Shown in pieces: positions 1 to 7,262 of a stretch of DNA of 20,936 nucleotides (its first letter is position 1; every line of letters starts with the position of its first letter). The stretch is taken from positions 2,618 to 23,553 of the forward strand of contig DIMW01000016.1 in the NCBI GenBank assembly GCA_002425765.1, in the 5' to 3' direction. The stretch is from Spirochaetaceae bacterium UBA5556. Lineage in GTDB: Bacteria; Spirochaetota; Spirochaetia; Treponematales; Rectinemataceae. The notes under the pieces were generated by a model. The model did not search any database. It was given only the letters and a program-made list of their open reading frames with translations, and was not told where the DNA came from. The position numbers were made by a program, and so were the translations under genes.

Positions 1-749
1 TTGTCGAGGTCGGGGAGCATGTCGGAGGGCACGAGTTCCCGGCTGGCATAGTAGCTGTCGGGATCGTTCGGCTTGAGGACGCGGAGCCGGTCGCGTATGG
101 TGATGCCCGGCGTCACCACGAGGAAACCGCGGGTGAAGCGCCTGCTTTGAGGATGCCGCACCGCGTTTATGGTCTGCCACGCGATGATCATGGCCATGAC
201 GGTCGTCTTGCCCGCGCCCGTCGCCAGCTTGAGCGCCAAGCGCGGCAGGCCGGGATTCGCGTCCTCGTTGGCCGCGGCGAGGTATTCCTGGAAGGTGTCG
301 CCGGTTTTGCCCAGGGCGGGCGCCACTTCGGTGAGCCAGATGGCGGTCTCCACCGCCTCGATCTGGCAGAAAAAGGGCTTGAGGCCCGAGAACTGGTGGT
401 GGCGCCAGTGTTCGAGGAGGCGCGCCGTCTCGGGGGTCACGTGCCAGTCGTTCTTGTCGGGTAGTTTCCGCCACTCGTCCACATGGCCGCGCACCTGATT
501 GATCACCGCGGTGGGGTCGTACTGCTGGTGCTCCGTGGACAGACCCTTGCCCTCGTCGAAGATGAGCTGAGGCTGTTCGGCAGTTTCTTTGCGCTTGCGC
601 GGCTTGGGAATCGGCGTGATGAACTCGGCCCTGCGCCGGGACTCGATGATTTTCTGGGTCGGCTGGCCGTCCTCGTCCAGTTCCCAGTGTCGTTTGGGAT
701 ATTCGTAGGGTGAGTTCAGGATGGGGCGTTCGAAGAAAAGGTTTGACAT
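1..749 (-). CDS. Helicase-type restriction endonuclease (type III Res-like / BPTD_3080-like), N-terminal part
   Basis: The reading frame is open from an ATG at 749 to the window edge (249 codons), so only the N-terminal third or less is present. Residues 1-170 form a polar N-terminal region, followed by Walker A (ATGAGKTT, about residues 176-183) and a motif Ia-like segment (GFLVVTPGITIRDRL, about 198-212). This layout fits the large DEAD/DEAH-type restriction subunits that translocate DNA using ATP before cleavage. A GAGGG Shine-Dalgarno-like stretch lies 6 nt before the ATG. The nuclease domain and any partner methyltransferase would lie beyond the left edge. It could instead be a non-restriction SF2 helicase, since the C-terminus is unseen. 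The family call is from recognition of the N-terminal sequence style. Confidence 0.75.
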   Translation of the reverse strand, partial: MSNLFFERPILNSPYEYPKRHWELDEDGQPTQKIIESRRRAEFITPIPKPRKRKETAEQPQLIFDEGKGLSTEHQQYDPTAVINQVRGHVDEWRKLPDKNDWHVTPETARLLEHWRHHQFSGLKPFFCQIEAVETAIWLTEVAPALGKTGDTFQEYLAAANEDANPGLPRLALKLATGAGKTTVMAMIIAWQTINAVRHPQSRRFTRGFLVVTPGITIRDRLRVLKPNDPDSYYASRELVPSDMLPDLD

Positions 750-914
750 CTGTGCCCTCTGGCCTTTGCGCTGATAATTGTGCACATATTATCCCGCAAT
801 CACGGGCATAAAGCAATGATGAACGAAAGGGATTGGCCAGCTCAGACAAACTCGGCTCGTTTTATACGGTGGATACGAAAAAGATGACTTTTTGTGTGAG
901 TTTGGATAATAAGG

Positions 915-941
915 TGCTTCTCCGAATTTTCGGTCGAAGCA
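915..941. repeat. Imperfect stem-loop downstream of tRNA-Gly
   Basis: TGCTTC-t-CCGAA-tt-TTCGG-tc-GAAGCA forms a two-part stem of 6 and 5 bp with a small internal asymmetry. It lies on the 3' side of the minus-strand tRNA. No T-run follows on the minus strand, so it is not a classical terminator. It may protect or process the tRNA transcript. Confidence 0.5.
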
Positions 942-942
942 T

Positions 943-964
943 AAGTCTTTATTTCTAAAGACTT
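943..964. repeat. Perfect 9-bp inverted repeat just 3' of tRNA-Gly
   Basis: AAGTCTTTA-tttc-TAAAGACTT is a perfect 9-bp stem with a 4-nt loop, ending 8 nt beyond the tRNA discriminator base. On the minus strand it would be the first structure after the tRNA. It lacks a following U-tract in that direction, so efficient intrinsic termination is doubtful. A 3'-end processing or stability role is inferred. Confidence 0.55.
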
Positions 965-972
965 TATTCTAC

Positions 973-1043
973 AGCGACCGACGGGAGTCGAACCCGCTTC
1001 ACGAGCTTGGGAAGCTCGGGTAATACCGGTATACGACGGTCGC
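973..1043 (-). tRNA. tRNA-Gly (anticodon CCC)
   Basis: On the minus strand a 7-bp acceptor stem GCGACCG/CGGTCGC encloses a D-arm with GTAT...ATTAC, typical of bacterial tRNA-Gly. The anticodon stem CGAGC/GCTCG has loop TTCCCAA, and the T-arm is GCGGG-TTCGACT-CCCGT. The anticodon CCC reads the glycine codon GGG. The discriminator base (973) is U, as expected for bacterial tRNA-Gly. The 3' CCA is not encoded. The gene stands alone, with its own promoter upstream. Confidence 0.95.
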
Positions 1044-1089
1044 GATCAAAGGTCGTCGCTTCTCGCGACGGTTCCATATGCGAGGACTC

Positions 1090-1119
1090 ACTATACCGTT
1101 TGCAGGCTTCCGGCGTCAA
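1090..1119 (-). promoter_or_regulatory. Promoter for tRNA-Gly
   Basis: On the minus strand the -35 box TTGACG (1119-1114) and -10 box TATAGT (1095-1090) are separated by 18 nt. Initiation near 1083 would give a leader of about 40 nt before the mature tRNA. That leader contains a small hairpin, CGTCGC-ttctc-GCGACG. Confidence 0.65.
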
Positions 1120-1183
1120 GCCAAGGGGGACTTTGGGCGCAGCCCGCGTGGGGGAGAGGCGCCTTGGAGACGAAAAGGGATTA

Positions 1184-1918
1184 TTAAAATGTATCTTTGA
1201 CGCCCAGAAGGTTTTTGATGTTATCGATGTGGGCCTGGTAGGCGTTTGTCGCTGTCTGCAAGTCGCCGGACTCCAGGGCACTGAGGAGCGCCCGATGTTC
1301 TTCGAGTATCTTCGATCGGTCCATGTAGCGGCTCTGTGACGCCTCTATTTCCTTGAGGAGGAAAGAACGCAGAATATCGTAGAATTCGACGAACAGGGAA
1401 TTCGATACGCCCGCGATGATTCGCCGGTGAAAGTCGTAATCCGCCTGGATGACGGCAGGTGCATTCTGGTCTGTGATGGCCTTGCTCATGGTATCGAGAA
1501 GGGTATTGAGGTCATCGACAATGGCCATGTTGAGATAGGGGGCCGAGTGGAATCGTTCGGTGAGTTGAAGATAGCTCCAGAGTTCAATCGCCGCCCGAAG
1601 GTCGATCACCATCTTGATGTCGTCTTCTCCCAGGAGGAGGGCCCAGGTAAGGACTTCGCGCGAGATGGAGGAGCGTGAGCGTACAAAAGTCCCTTTTGCC
1701 GATTTGGATTCGAGAACCCCAAGGTAATTGAAGACTTTCATCGTCTCGCGGATTGAGGAGCGGCCTACCCCGAGCTGTTCGGCGAGTTCTTTTTCCGTCG
1801 GAAGCTTGTCTCCCGGTTTATACACGCCTGAGGCTATCAAGTCCCGGATCTGATCCATGACCTGATTGACGACGGTCGTCTTCTGAATAGGGCTCAGGGT
1901 TTTCTTTGGCTGGCTCAT
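1184..1918 (-). CDS. FadR-family (GntR) transcriptional regulator, operon 1
   Basis: The 244-residue protein has an N-terminal winged helix with recognition segment LGVGRSSIRETMK (about residues 49-61). The C-terminal all-helical FCD ligand domain carries the usual metal/ligand residues: Asp and His in ADYDFH, His in EEHRALL and His in AYQAHID. FCD domains of this family bind small organic or hydroxy acids and sugar acids, often with a metal ion. The gene is divergent from the GAPDH-PGK-malic enzyme-LarA-transketolase operon, so it probably controls that operon and itself. The ATG at 1918 has no Shine-Dalgarno, and the predicted transcription start is only about 3 nt upstream. The start is supported by alignment with the related regulator at 17124-17831, which also begins shortly before the PI.QKT segment. 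Effector unknown. Confidence 0.9.
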   Translation of the reverse strand: MSQPKKTLSPIQKTTVVNQVMDQIRDLIASGVYKPGDKLPTEKELAEQLGVGRSSIRETMKVFNYLGVLESKSAKGTFVRSRSSISREVLTWALLLGEDDIKMVIDLRAAIELWSYLQLTERFHSAPYLNMAIVDDLNTLLDTMSKAITDQNAPAVIQADYDFHRRIIAGVSNSLFVEFYDILRSFLLKEIEASQSRYMDRSKILEEHRALLSALESGDLQTATNAYQAHIDNIKNLLGVKDTF

Positions 1919-1927
1919 GAAGTAATC

Positions 1928-1956
1928 ATATTATTTTGAATTGAGTCTTATGTCAA
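1928..1956 (-). promoter_or_regulatory. Promoter of the FadR-type regulator
   Basis: On the minus strand, TTGACA (1956-1951) and TAATAT (1933-1928) are separated by exactly 17 nt, close to the sigma-70 consensus. Initiation near 1921 would leave almost no leader before the ATG at 1918. The palindrome at 1965-1979 lies just upstream of the -35 box. Confidence 0.75.
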
Positions 1957-1964
1957 GAAAATCT

Positions 1965-1979
1965 TAATGTCAGACATTA
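1965..1979. promoter_or_regulatory. Perfect 15-bp palindrome, probable FadR-type operator
   Basis: TAATGTCAGACATTA has 7-bp arms around a single central base. The core TGTCAGACA resembles the TGTCnGACA-like sites of FadR-family regulators. It sits between the divergent regulator and gap promoters, upstream of both -35 boxes. Binding by the adjacent regulator is an inference. Confidence 0.65.
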
Positions 1980-1982
1980 TGA

Positions 1983-2011
1983 TTGACTGATTAAAAAAGT
2001 CATGATACGCT
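1983..2011 (+). promoter_or_regulatory. Candidate promoter of operon 1
   Basis: TTGACT (1983-1988), a 17-nt spacer and TACGCT (2006-2011). The -35 is good but the -10 is weak, consistent with a regulated promoter. It lies 4 nt downstream of the palindrome. A GGGAGG Shine-Dalgarno follows, before the gap ATG at 2036. Confidence 0.45.
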
Positions 2012-2035
2012 GATTCTGTTCGGGAGGTAAGTGAA

Positions 2036-3073
2036 ATGGCGAAAGTAAAAGTCGGAGTGGCTGGATACGGCGTGATCGGACAGCGTTTGGCGGATGGGGT
2101 GGCGCTGCAGGAAGATATGGAGCTGGTGGGGGTGGCTGACGTGGCGCCGACGCTGTCGGTGCGTGCGCTGCGGGAGAAAGGCATGCCTTACAAGTTCTTT
2201 CTTGCCGCGCCCGACAAGCGCGAGGAGCTGGAGAAGGCGGGCATTCCCGTCTCGGGCAGCCTCGAAGACCTCGTACAGCGGGTGGACGTGATGTTGGACG
2301 CGACGAGCGCGGGGATCGGCGCGAAGAACCGCGCGCTGTACGAGAAGTACGGCAAGAAGGGCATCTTCCAGGGTGGGGAGAAGAACTCGGTGGCGGATGT
2401 GTTCTTCCACGGGTACGCAAACTACGAGAAGGGGCTTGGCGCCCAGTTTCTGAAGCTGACGAGCTGCAATACGACGGGCCTCATCCGGGCGGTGGACTGC
2501 ATCGACAGGAAGGTGGGGGTGGAGAAGGTGGCGATCACGATCATCCGGCGGGTGGCGGATCCGGGGGACTATCACCGGGGGCTGACGAACGCGCTGCAGA
2601 TCGACAAGGCGCCGAGCCACCAGGCCCTGGACCTGATGACGATCATGCCGCAGGTGGACGCGACGGGGATTCTGGTGCACACGCCGGTGACGCACGGGCA
2701 CATCATCACGGTGGTGGCGACGCCGAAGAAATCGGTGAGTCCGGAGAATGTGATTGAGTTTTTCCGGGAACATCCGCGTATCCGCGTCGTATCGATCGCG
2801 GAAGGGTTCCTGGGGAACGCGAGTCTGTTCCGGTACGCGAGGGACCTGGGGAATCCGCGGGGCGACATGTACGAGATCGCGGCGTGGGAGGACTCGGTGG
2901 TGATGAGCGGGAAGGATATCATGTTCGCCATTAATATTCCGCAGGAAGCGGTGGTGATTCCCGAGAATATGGATGGGGTGCGCGCGTGCATGAGGATGCA
3001 GGAAGACCGGATCGAGGCGACAGACACGACGAACAAGTATCTGGGCATCGGCAAGTGGCGAAACCTCGGCTGA
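2036..3073 (+). CDS. gap: Type II (archaeal-type) glyceraldehyde-3-phosphate dehydrogenase homologue
   Basis: The 345-residue length is normal for the archaeal-type family, which oxidises glyceraldehyde 3-phosphate to 1,3-bisphosphoglycerate with NAD(P) in the cytoplasm. Visible features are the N-terminal Rossmann loop (VAGYGVIG, residues 8-15), FQGGEK (111-116) and the catalytic-cysteine motif TSCNTTGL (Cys144). Two motifs are off-type. The usual RRAADP...KGPIN phosphate-loop region reads RRVADPGDYHRGLTN (171-185), and the usual SHH reads SHQ (194-196). This might mean altered substrate use or a bacterial subgroup. GGGAGG lies before the ATG. It is the first gene of a five-gene operon, 73 bp ahead of pgk, the enzyme of the next glycolytic step. 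Confidence 0.88.
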   Translation: MAKVKVGVAGYGVIGQRLADGVALQEDMELVGVADVAPTLSVRALREKGMPYKFFLAAPDKREELEKAGIPVSGSLEDLVQRVDVMLDATSAGIGAKNRALYEKYGKKGIFQGGEKNSVADVFFHGYANYEKGLGAQFLKLTSCNTTGLIRAVDCIDRKVGVEKVAITIIRRVADPGDYHRGLTNALQIDKAPSHQALDLMTIMPQVDATGILVHTPVTHGHIITVVATPKKSVSPENVIEFFREHPRIRVVSIAEGFLGNASLFRYARDLGNPRGDMYEIAAWEDSVVMSGKDIMFAINIPQEAVVIPENMDGVRACMRMQEDRIEATDTTNKYLGIGKWRNLG

Positions 3074-3146
3074 GCCAAGCGACACCGGACAGCGGCGACG
3101 GAGGTGCGCCACGCGTGTTCCCACGCATTGAAGGGAGGAGTCTTGT

Positions 3147-4439
3147 ATGGAAGGACCACGTCTTAAAATAAAACCTTTTACCGAGCTCGAGCCGGCGGGC
3201 AAAACCGTCATATTCCGGCCGGATATCAATTCTCCGATAGATCCTGTGACGAAGAAGATCGTCAACACGAACCGCATCGAGAAGACGGTGCCAACGCTGA
3301 AGTTCCTGCTCGAAGGCGGAGCGAAGGTGGCGCTGATCGCGCACCAGGGCGACACGCTGGACTACCAGAACCTGATACCGCTCGCGGAGCACGCGGCGAT
3401 TCTTTCGAGGCTGACGGGCAGGCGAATCGAGTACATCGACGATGTGTGTGGGCCGGCGGCGCAGGCGGCGGTCAAAGCCCTCGCTCCCGGCGAGGCGGTG
3501 ATTCTGGGCAATCTCCGCTATCTCAGCGAGGAAATCAGCACGTTCGAGACGGTGGTGAAGCTGAGCGCGCGGGAGATGGCGAAGACCTGGCTGGTGCGGA
3601 GTCTCGCGCCGCTGGCGGATTACTACGTGAACGACGCGTTTGCGGCGGCGCACCGGAACAGTCCCTCGATGGTGGCGTTTCAGGAGCTGTTGCCGAGCGC
3701 GGGGGGCTTACAGCTGATGGAGGAGTACACGGCGCTGAAGTCGGTGATGGACAACCCGAAGCGTCCCTGCGTGTATGTGCTGGGCGGGGCGAAGATTTCG
3801 GACGCGTTCGACATGATGCGCAAAGTGCTGACCGACGGGAGTGCCGATCACATACTCGCGGCGGGGGTGACGGGCATCGTGATGCATCTGGCGCGCGGCG
3901 AGGACTTCGGGCCCGTGGTGACGAAGTTTCTCGCGGACCGGAACCTCGATGCCTTCATACCCGAGGCGAAGGCGCTGCTTGAGGAGTTTGGCGACCGCTA
4001 TGTACTGCCAGTCGACTTCGCGTACGATACAAACGCGACGCAGTCCACCGCTGGCGCCTCGCCACAACGGCGCGCCGAAGCTCCCATAGCCTCGCTTCCC
4101 AAGGATCGCATGTTGCCGGATATCGGGCATAAGACCATAGAGCTGTTCAAGGGATACATCGCGGCGGCGGGTTCGATCTTCGTCAATGGTCCCGCGGGGA
4201 TGTACGAGCATGAGCCATGGTCGGATGGTACCCGGGAGATATGGCGGGCGATTGCAGCGGCGCCGGGGTACACGGTGATCGGGGGAGGAGACACGATCAG
4301 TGCGGCCACGAAGTTCACCGACCTCTCGAAATATGGGTATGTCTGTACAGGGGGCGGCGCGATGGTCCGTTTCCTCGCCGGCAAGCGCCTCCCGCTCATC
4401 GAGGCCATGGAAAAAGCCTTCGAGCGGGATCTCGGCTGA
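3147..4439 (+). CDS. pgk: Archaeal-type phosphoglycerate kinase homologue
   Basis: The 430-residue protein has the two-domain PGK layout: RPDINSP (24-30), NLRYLSEE (122-129), YVNDAFAAAHR (160-170), GGAKISDAF (213-221), VNGPAGMYE (346-354) and GGGDT (379-383). These cover the phosphoglycerate-side arginines and the nucleotide site for 1,3-bisphosphoglycerate + ADP to 3-phosphoglycerate + ATP. One key change is visible: the usual H-x-(G/S)-R-P basic-patch motif reads AHQGDT (65-70), so the arginine is replaced by aspartate. Residues about 296-318 form a low-complexity stretch before the LPDIG region. GGGAGGAG precedes the ATG. Its pairing with type II GAPDH supports a shared substrate; whether that is ordinary 1,3-bisphosphoglycerate is uncertain. 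Confidence 0.88.
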   Translation: MEGPRLKIKPFTELEPAGKTVIFRPDINSPIDPVTKKIVNTNRIEKTVPTLKFLLEGGAKVALIAHQGDTLDYQNLIPLAEHAAILSRLTGRRIEYIDDVCGPAAQAAVKALAPGEAVILGNLRYLSEEISTFETVVKLSAREMAKTWLVRSLAPLADYYVNDAFAAAHRNSPSMVAFQELLPSAGGLQLMEEYTALKSVMDNPKRPCVYVLGGAKISDAFDMMRKVLTDGSADHILAAGVTGIVMHLARGEDFGPVVTKFLADRNLDAFIPEAKALLEEFGDRYVLPVDFAYDTNATQSTAGASPQRRAEAPIASLPKDRMLPDIGHKTIELFKGYIAAAGSIFVNGPAGMYEHEPWSDGTREIWRAIAAAPGYTVIGGGDTISAATKFTDLSKYGYVCTGGGAMVRFLAGKRLPLIEAMEKAFERDLG

Positions 4440-4507
4440 ACTGAGCGCCAGGGGCAGCGGGGCCACCCTCCTCCCCATAGTCAGTAATATTTATAGAAGG
4501 GGAAATT

Positions 4508-5962
4508 ATGGATATAGATCTTGATCTCGCCAATTTGGGGAAAGCGTTCCCGGCCGATTTTTCACCCGAACAGAAGGCCCAGGCACAGACGCTGTTCCTT
4601 AAAAAGCTCGCACTGTCCGCGCATGAGTTCTACGGCGGAAAGATGCAGACCATACCCAAGTGCGGCTTCTACGGCTTCAGCTGGTTCAATACCTGGTACA
4701 CTCCCGGCGTGTCGGCCGTATCGACCGCGATCAGGGACGACAACGATCTTTCTTTTTCCCTTTCGAACAGAGGGAATCTGGTCGCGGTCGTGTCCGATTC
4801 CACGAGAGTCCTGGGCGACGGAGACTGCACGCCTCCGGGCGGTCTGGGCGTCATGGAAGGCAAGGCGATGCTCATGAAATACCTCGGCGGAATCGACGCG
4901 GTCGCGCTCTGCGTCGATTCAAGGAACAAGGAAGGCGCGCATGATCCCGACAAGATCATCGAGTTCGTCAAAATGCTCCAGCCTTCCGTGGGGGCGGTCA
5001 ACCTCGAGGATATAAGCCAGCCCAACTGTTTCAAGGTTCTGGACGACCTGCGCGAGAGCTGCGAGATTCCGGTGTGGCACGACGATGCCCAGGGGACCGC
5101 ATGCATCACGCTGGCCGGCCTTCTCAACGCGCTGAAGCTCGCGGGGAAAAAACTGTCGGAGGCGAAGATCGTCCTTCTGGGGGCGGGAGCCTCCAACACG
5201 ACCATCGCCCGCCTCATTCTGGCCGACGGAGGAGACCCCTCGAAGTTGGTCCTGTTCGATTCGAAAGGTTCTCTCCACGCGGGGCGGAAGGACATCGAGG
5301 AGGATCGGAGGTACTATCGCAAATGGGAGCTCTGCGTGGCGACGAATCCCCAGCGATACGCGAGCGAAGCCGAAGCCCTGAAAGATGCGGATGTGCTGAT
5401 CGCGCTGTCCAAACCGGGGCCGAACACGGTGAAGCGCGAGTGGGTGCGCGCGATGGCGCCCAAATCGATCGTGTTCGCCTGCGCCAACCCGGTGCCCGAA
5501 ATATGGCCCTACGCGGCCAAGGAGGAAGGCGCCTATATCGTGGCCACGGGGCGGGGAGACTTCCCCAACCAGGTCAACAATTCAGTCTGCTTTCCCGGCA
5601 TTCTGAAGGGAGCGCTGCTTGTTCGGGCCAGGAAAATCACCGATGGCATGGCGATCACCTGCGCTCATTCCATCGCCAATTTTGCCGAATCGCGAGGTAT
5701 CAGTACGGACAACATCACCGCCACAATGGCTGAGACCGAGGTCTATGCCAGGGAGGCGGCCGACGTGGCGATCCAGGCCGTCAAGGAAGGGGTAGCCCGT
5801 CGGAACATCACGTGGCAGGAGGCGTATGACAGCGCCAAAGCCGACATCGCGGCCTCGCGGGCAATGTTCGATACCATGCAGGCAGAAGGGTACATCGGCA
5901 AGCCACCCGCGTCGATGCTGAACGAGGCGTTTGCCTGGGCGGTGCGGCAAGTCAGGAGCTGA
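4508..5962 (+). CDS. Malic enzyme family oxidoreductase (oxidative decarboxylation of malate)
   Basis: This 484-residue cytoplasmic protein should convert malate to pyruvate and CO2 with NAD(P). It shows the active-site tyrosine motif WYTPG (63-67), MEGKA with the catalytic-type lysine (K119), NLEDIS (165-170) and PVWHDDAQGTA (188-198) for divalent metal binding. The dinucleotide-binding loop is LGAGASNT (224-231). The segment that usually reads GLGDIGP is GDGDCTPPGG (103-112), which places it in a divergent branch similar, as I recall, to Thermotoga malate oxidoreductases. AAGGGG lies just ahead of the ATG. The stop is 7 nt before the larA start, so the two are surely co-transcribed. Cofactor preference cannot be read confidently. 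Confidence 0.88.
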   Translation: MDIDLDLANLGKAFPADFSPEQKAQAQTLFLKKLALSAHEFYGGKMQTIPKCGFYGFSWFNTWYTPGVSAVSTAIRDDNDLSFSLSNRGNLVAVVSDSTRVLGDGDCTPPGGLGVMEGKAMLMKYLGGIDAVALCVDSRNKEGAHDPDKIIEFVKMLQPSVGAVNLEDISQPNCFKVLDDLRESCEIPVWHDDAQGTACITLAGLLNALKLAGKKLSEAKIVLLGAGASNTTIARLILADGGDPSKLVLFDSKGSLHAGRKDIEEDRRYYRKWELCVATNPQRYASEAEALKDADVLIALSKPGPNTVKREWVRAMAPKSIVFACANPVPEIWPYAAKEEGAYIVATGRGDFPNQVNNSVCFPGILKGALLVRARKITDGMAITCAHSIANFAESRGISTDNITATMAETEVYAREAADVAIQAVKEGVARRNITWQEAYDSAKADIAASRAMFDTMQAEGYIGKPPASMLNEAFAWAVRQVRS

Positions 5963-5969
5963 GGAGAAC

Positions 5970-7208
5970 ATGCGCATCGACCTGCCGTACCGGAATGGGA
6001 ACATCGGCGTTGAACTTCCAGACGACGCCCAGATCATTGAGCCGAACAACAGGACAGTGCTCGACTCCCCCACCGAATTGATAGGCGAGGCTATCGGCAA
6101 TCCTTTTGATTCGCCTTCACTGGACCGGTTTCTCGATGGCGCAAAGGATCCCCTCGTCATCATCAACGATGGCACACGCCCCACGCCCACGTCTGTGGTG
6201 CTGGATGTCATCGGCGACAGACTGGAAGCCTGTGGCGCTCGATTCATCGTCGCTACGGGCGCGCACCGCGCCCCGACCGAGGATGAGTATCGCTTCATCT
6301 TCGGCAGGAACTACGAACGCTTTCGGGAGAAGACCGAGGCACATGACGCGCGCCGGAGAGAGTCGCTCGTCTTCTGCGGAACCACGAGGGCCGGTACTCC
6401 TCTATGGCTCAACAGGCAAGTTCTGGAGGCGGACAGAATCCTGGTCATCGGCTCGGTGGAACCGCACTATTTCGCCGGATATACCGGAGGAAGGAAGGCT
6501 TTTCTTCCGGGAGTCGCCGGCTATGAGACGATCCAGGCGAACCATAAACTGGCGCTTGAGCCCAAGGCCCATTCCCTCGCCCTCGACGAAAATCCCGTGC
6601 ACCGCGATATGGAAGACGCGCTGAGCAGCATAAAAGCGCCGGTTTTTTCGATCATGACCGTGCTGGACAAGGACCAGAAGGTTGTCTACTGTACGTCCGG
6701 CGATCTTAGGGCATCGTTCATGGCGGCGGCGCGCTCGGCCAACGAAGTGTTCGCCGTGCCGCTGAGACGACGCTTCGATGTCGTTATTTCGGTTGCCCGG
6801 AGCCCCATGGACATCAATCTCTATCAGGCGCAGAAGGCGATCGACAACGGCGCGCTGGCCGTCGCGGACGGAGGCGAACTCATTCTGGTGGCCTCGTGCT
6901 GGGACGGCGTCGGCGACAGCGTGTACCTCGACCTACTGGGGAGCGCGTCCACTCCCGAAGAGGCGCTCGACAAGATCGCCGCCGGTTACAAGCTCGGCTA
7001 CCACAAGGCGGCGAAAATTGCGGAAGCGGCGGAGAGAATACGACTTGTCGCCTACAGTGAACTGGACGGGGCGACGCTGAAAAAGGCGTTTATTGAAAAA
7101 ACGGATTCTCTGCAGGAATCCGTGGACACCGCGCTCGCGCGCCGGGGGCCTGGCGCAAAAGTCGCGATACTCACCGACGGGACACTGACAGTCCCCATCA
7201 TTGAATAA
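5970..7208 (+). CDS. larA: LarA-family nickel-dependent 2-hydroxyacid racemase/epimerase
   Basis: I chose the ATG at 5970 because GAGGAG lies just ahead of it; a longer in-frame start at 5931 would overlap the malic enzyme gene. The 412-residue protein keeps the LarA hallmarks: NDGTRPTPT (Asp67, Arg70), TGAHRAPT (His99), EPHYFAGYTGGRKAFLPG (His166, Lys176) and NHK (His192). These correspond to the catalytic histidines, the lysine bound to the nickel-pincer nucleotide and the nickel-binding histidine. The family racemises lactate, but members also act on malate, other 2-hydroxyacids and aldonates. Next to malic enzyme, malate racemisation is an attractive inference. The cofactor-building larB, larC and larE genes are not in the window. 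Confidence 0.85.
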   Translation: MRIDLPYRNGNIGVELPDDAQIIEPNNRTVLDSPTELIGEAIGNPFDSPSLDRFLDGAKDPLVIINDGTRPTPTSVVLDVIGDRLEACGARFIVATGAHRAPTEDEYRFIFGRNYERFREKTEAHDARRRESLVFCGTTRAGTPLWLNRQVLEADRILVIGSVEPHYFAGYTGGRKAFLPGVAGYETIQANHKLALEPKAHSLALDENPVHRDMEDALSSIKAPVFSIMTVLDKDQKVVYCTSGDLRASFMAAARSANEVFAVPLRRRFDVVISVARSPMDINLYQAQKAIDNGALAVADGGELILVASCWDGVGDSVYLDLLGSASTPEEALDKIAAGYKLGYHKAAKIAEAAERIRLVAYSELDGATLKKAFIEKTDSLQESVDTALARRGPGAKVAILTDGTLTVPIIE

Positions 7209-7262
7209 AGGCTGGAATCGGAATATCGATACGAATCAACAGGGAAAAATGGAGAGAAGACT

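Noticed and set aside
964..1339. Overlapping open frames across the tRNA region
   Set aside because: They run through a clear tRNA-Gly and its promoter and show no protein features.
2000..3355. 451-codon open frame on the minus strand opposite gap
   Set aside because: It is a composition-driven shadow: Arg/His/Pro-rich, no domain, and fully opposite a well-supported GAPDH gene.
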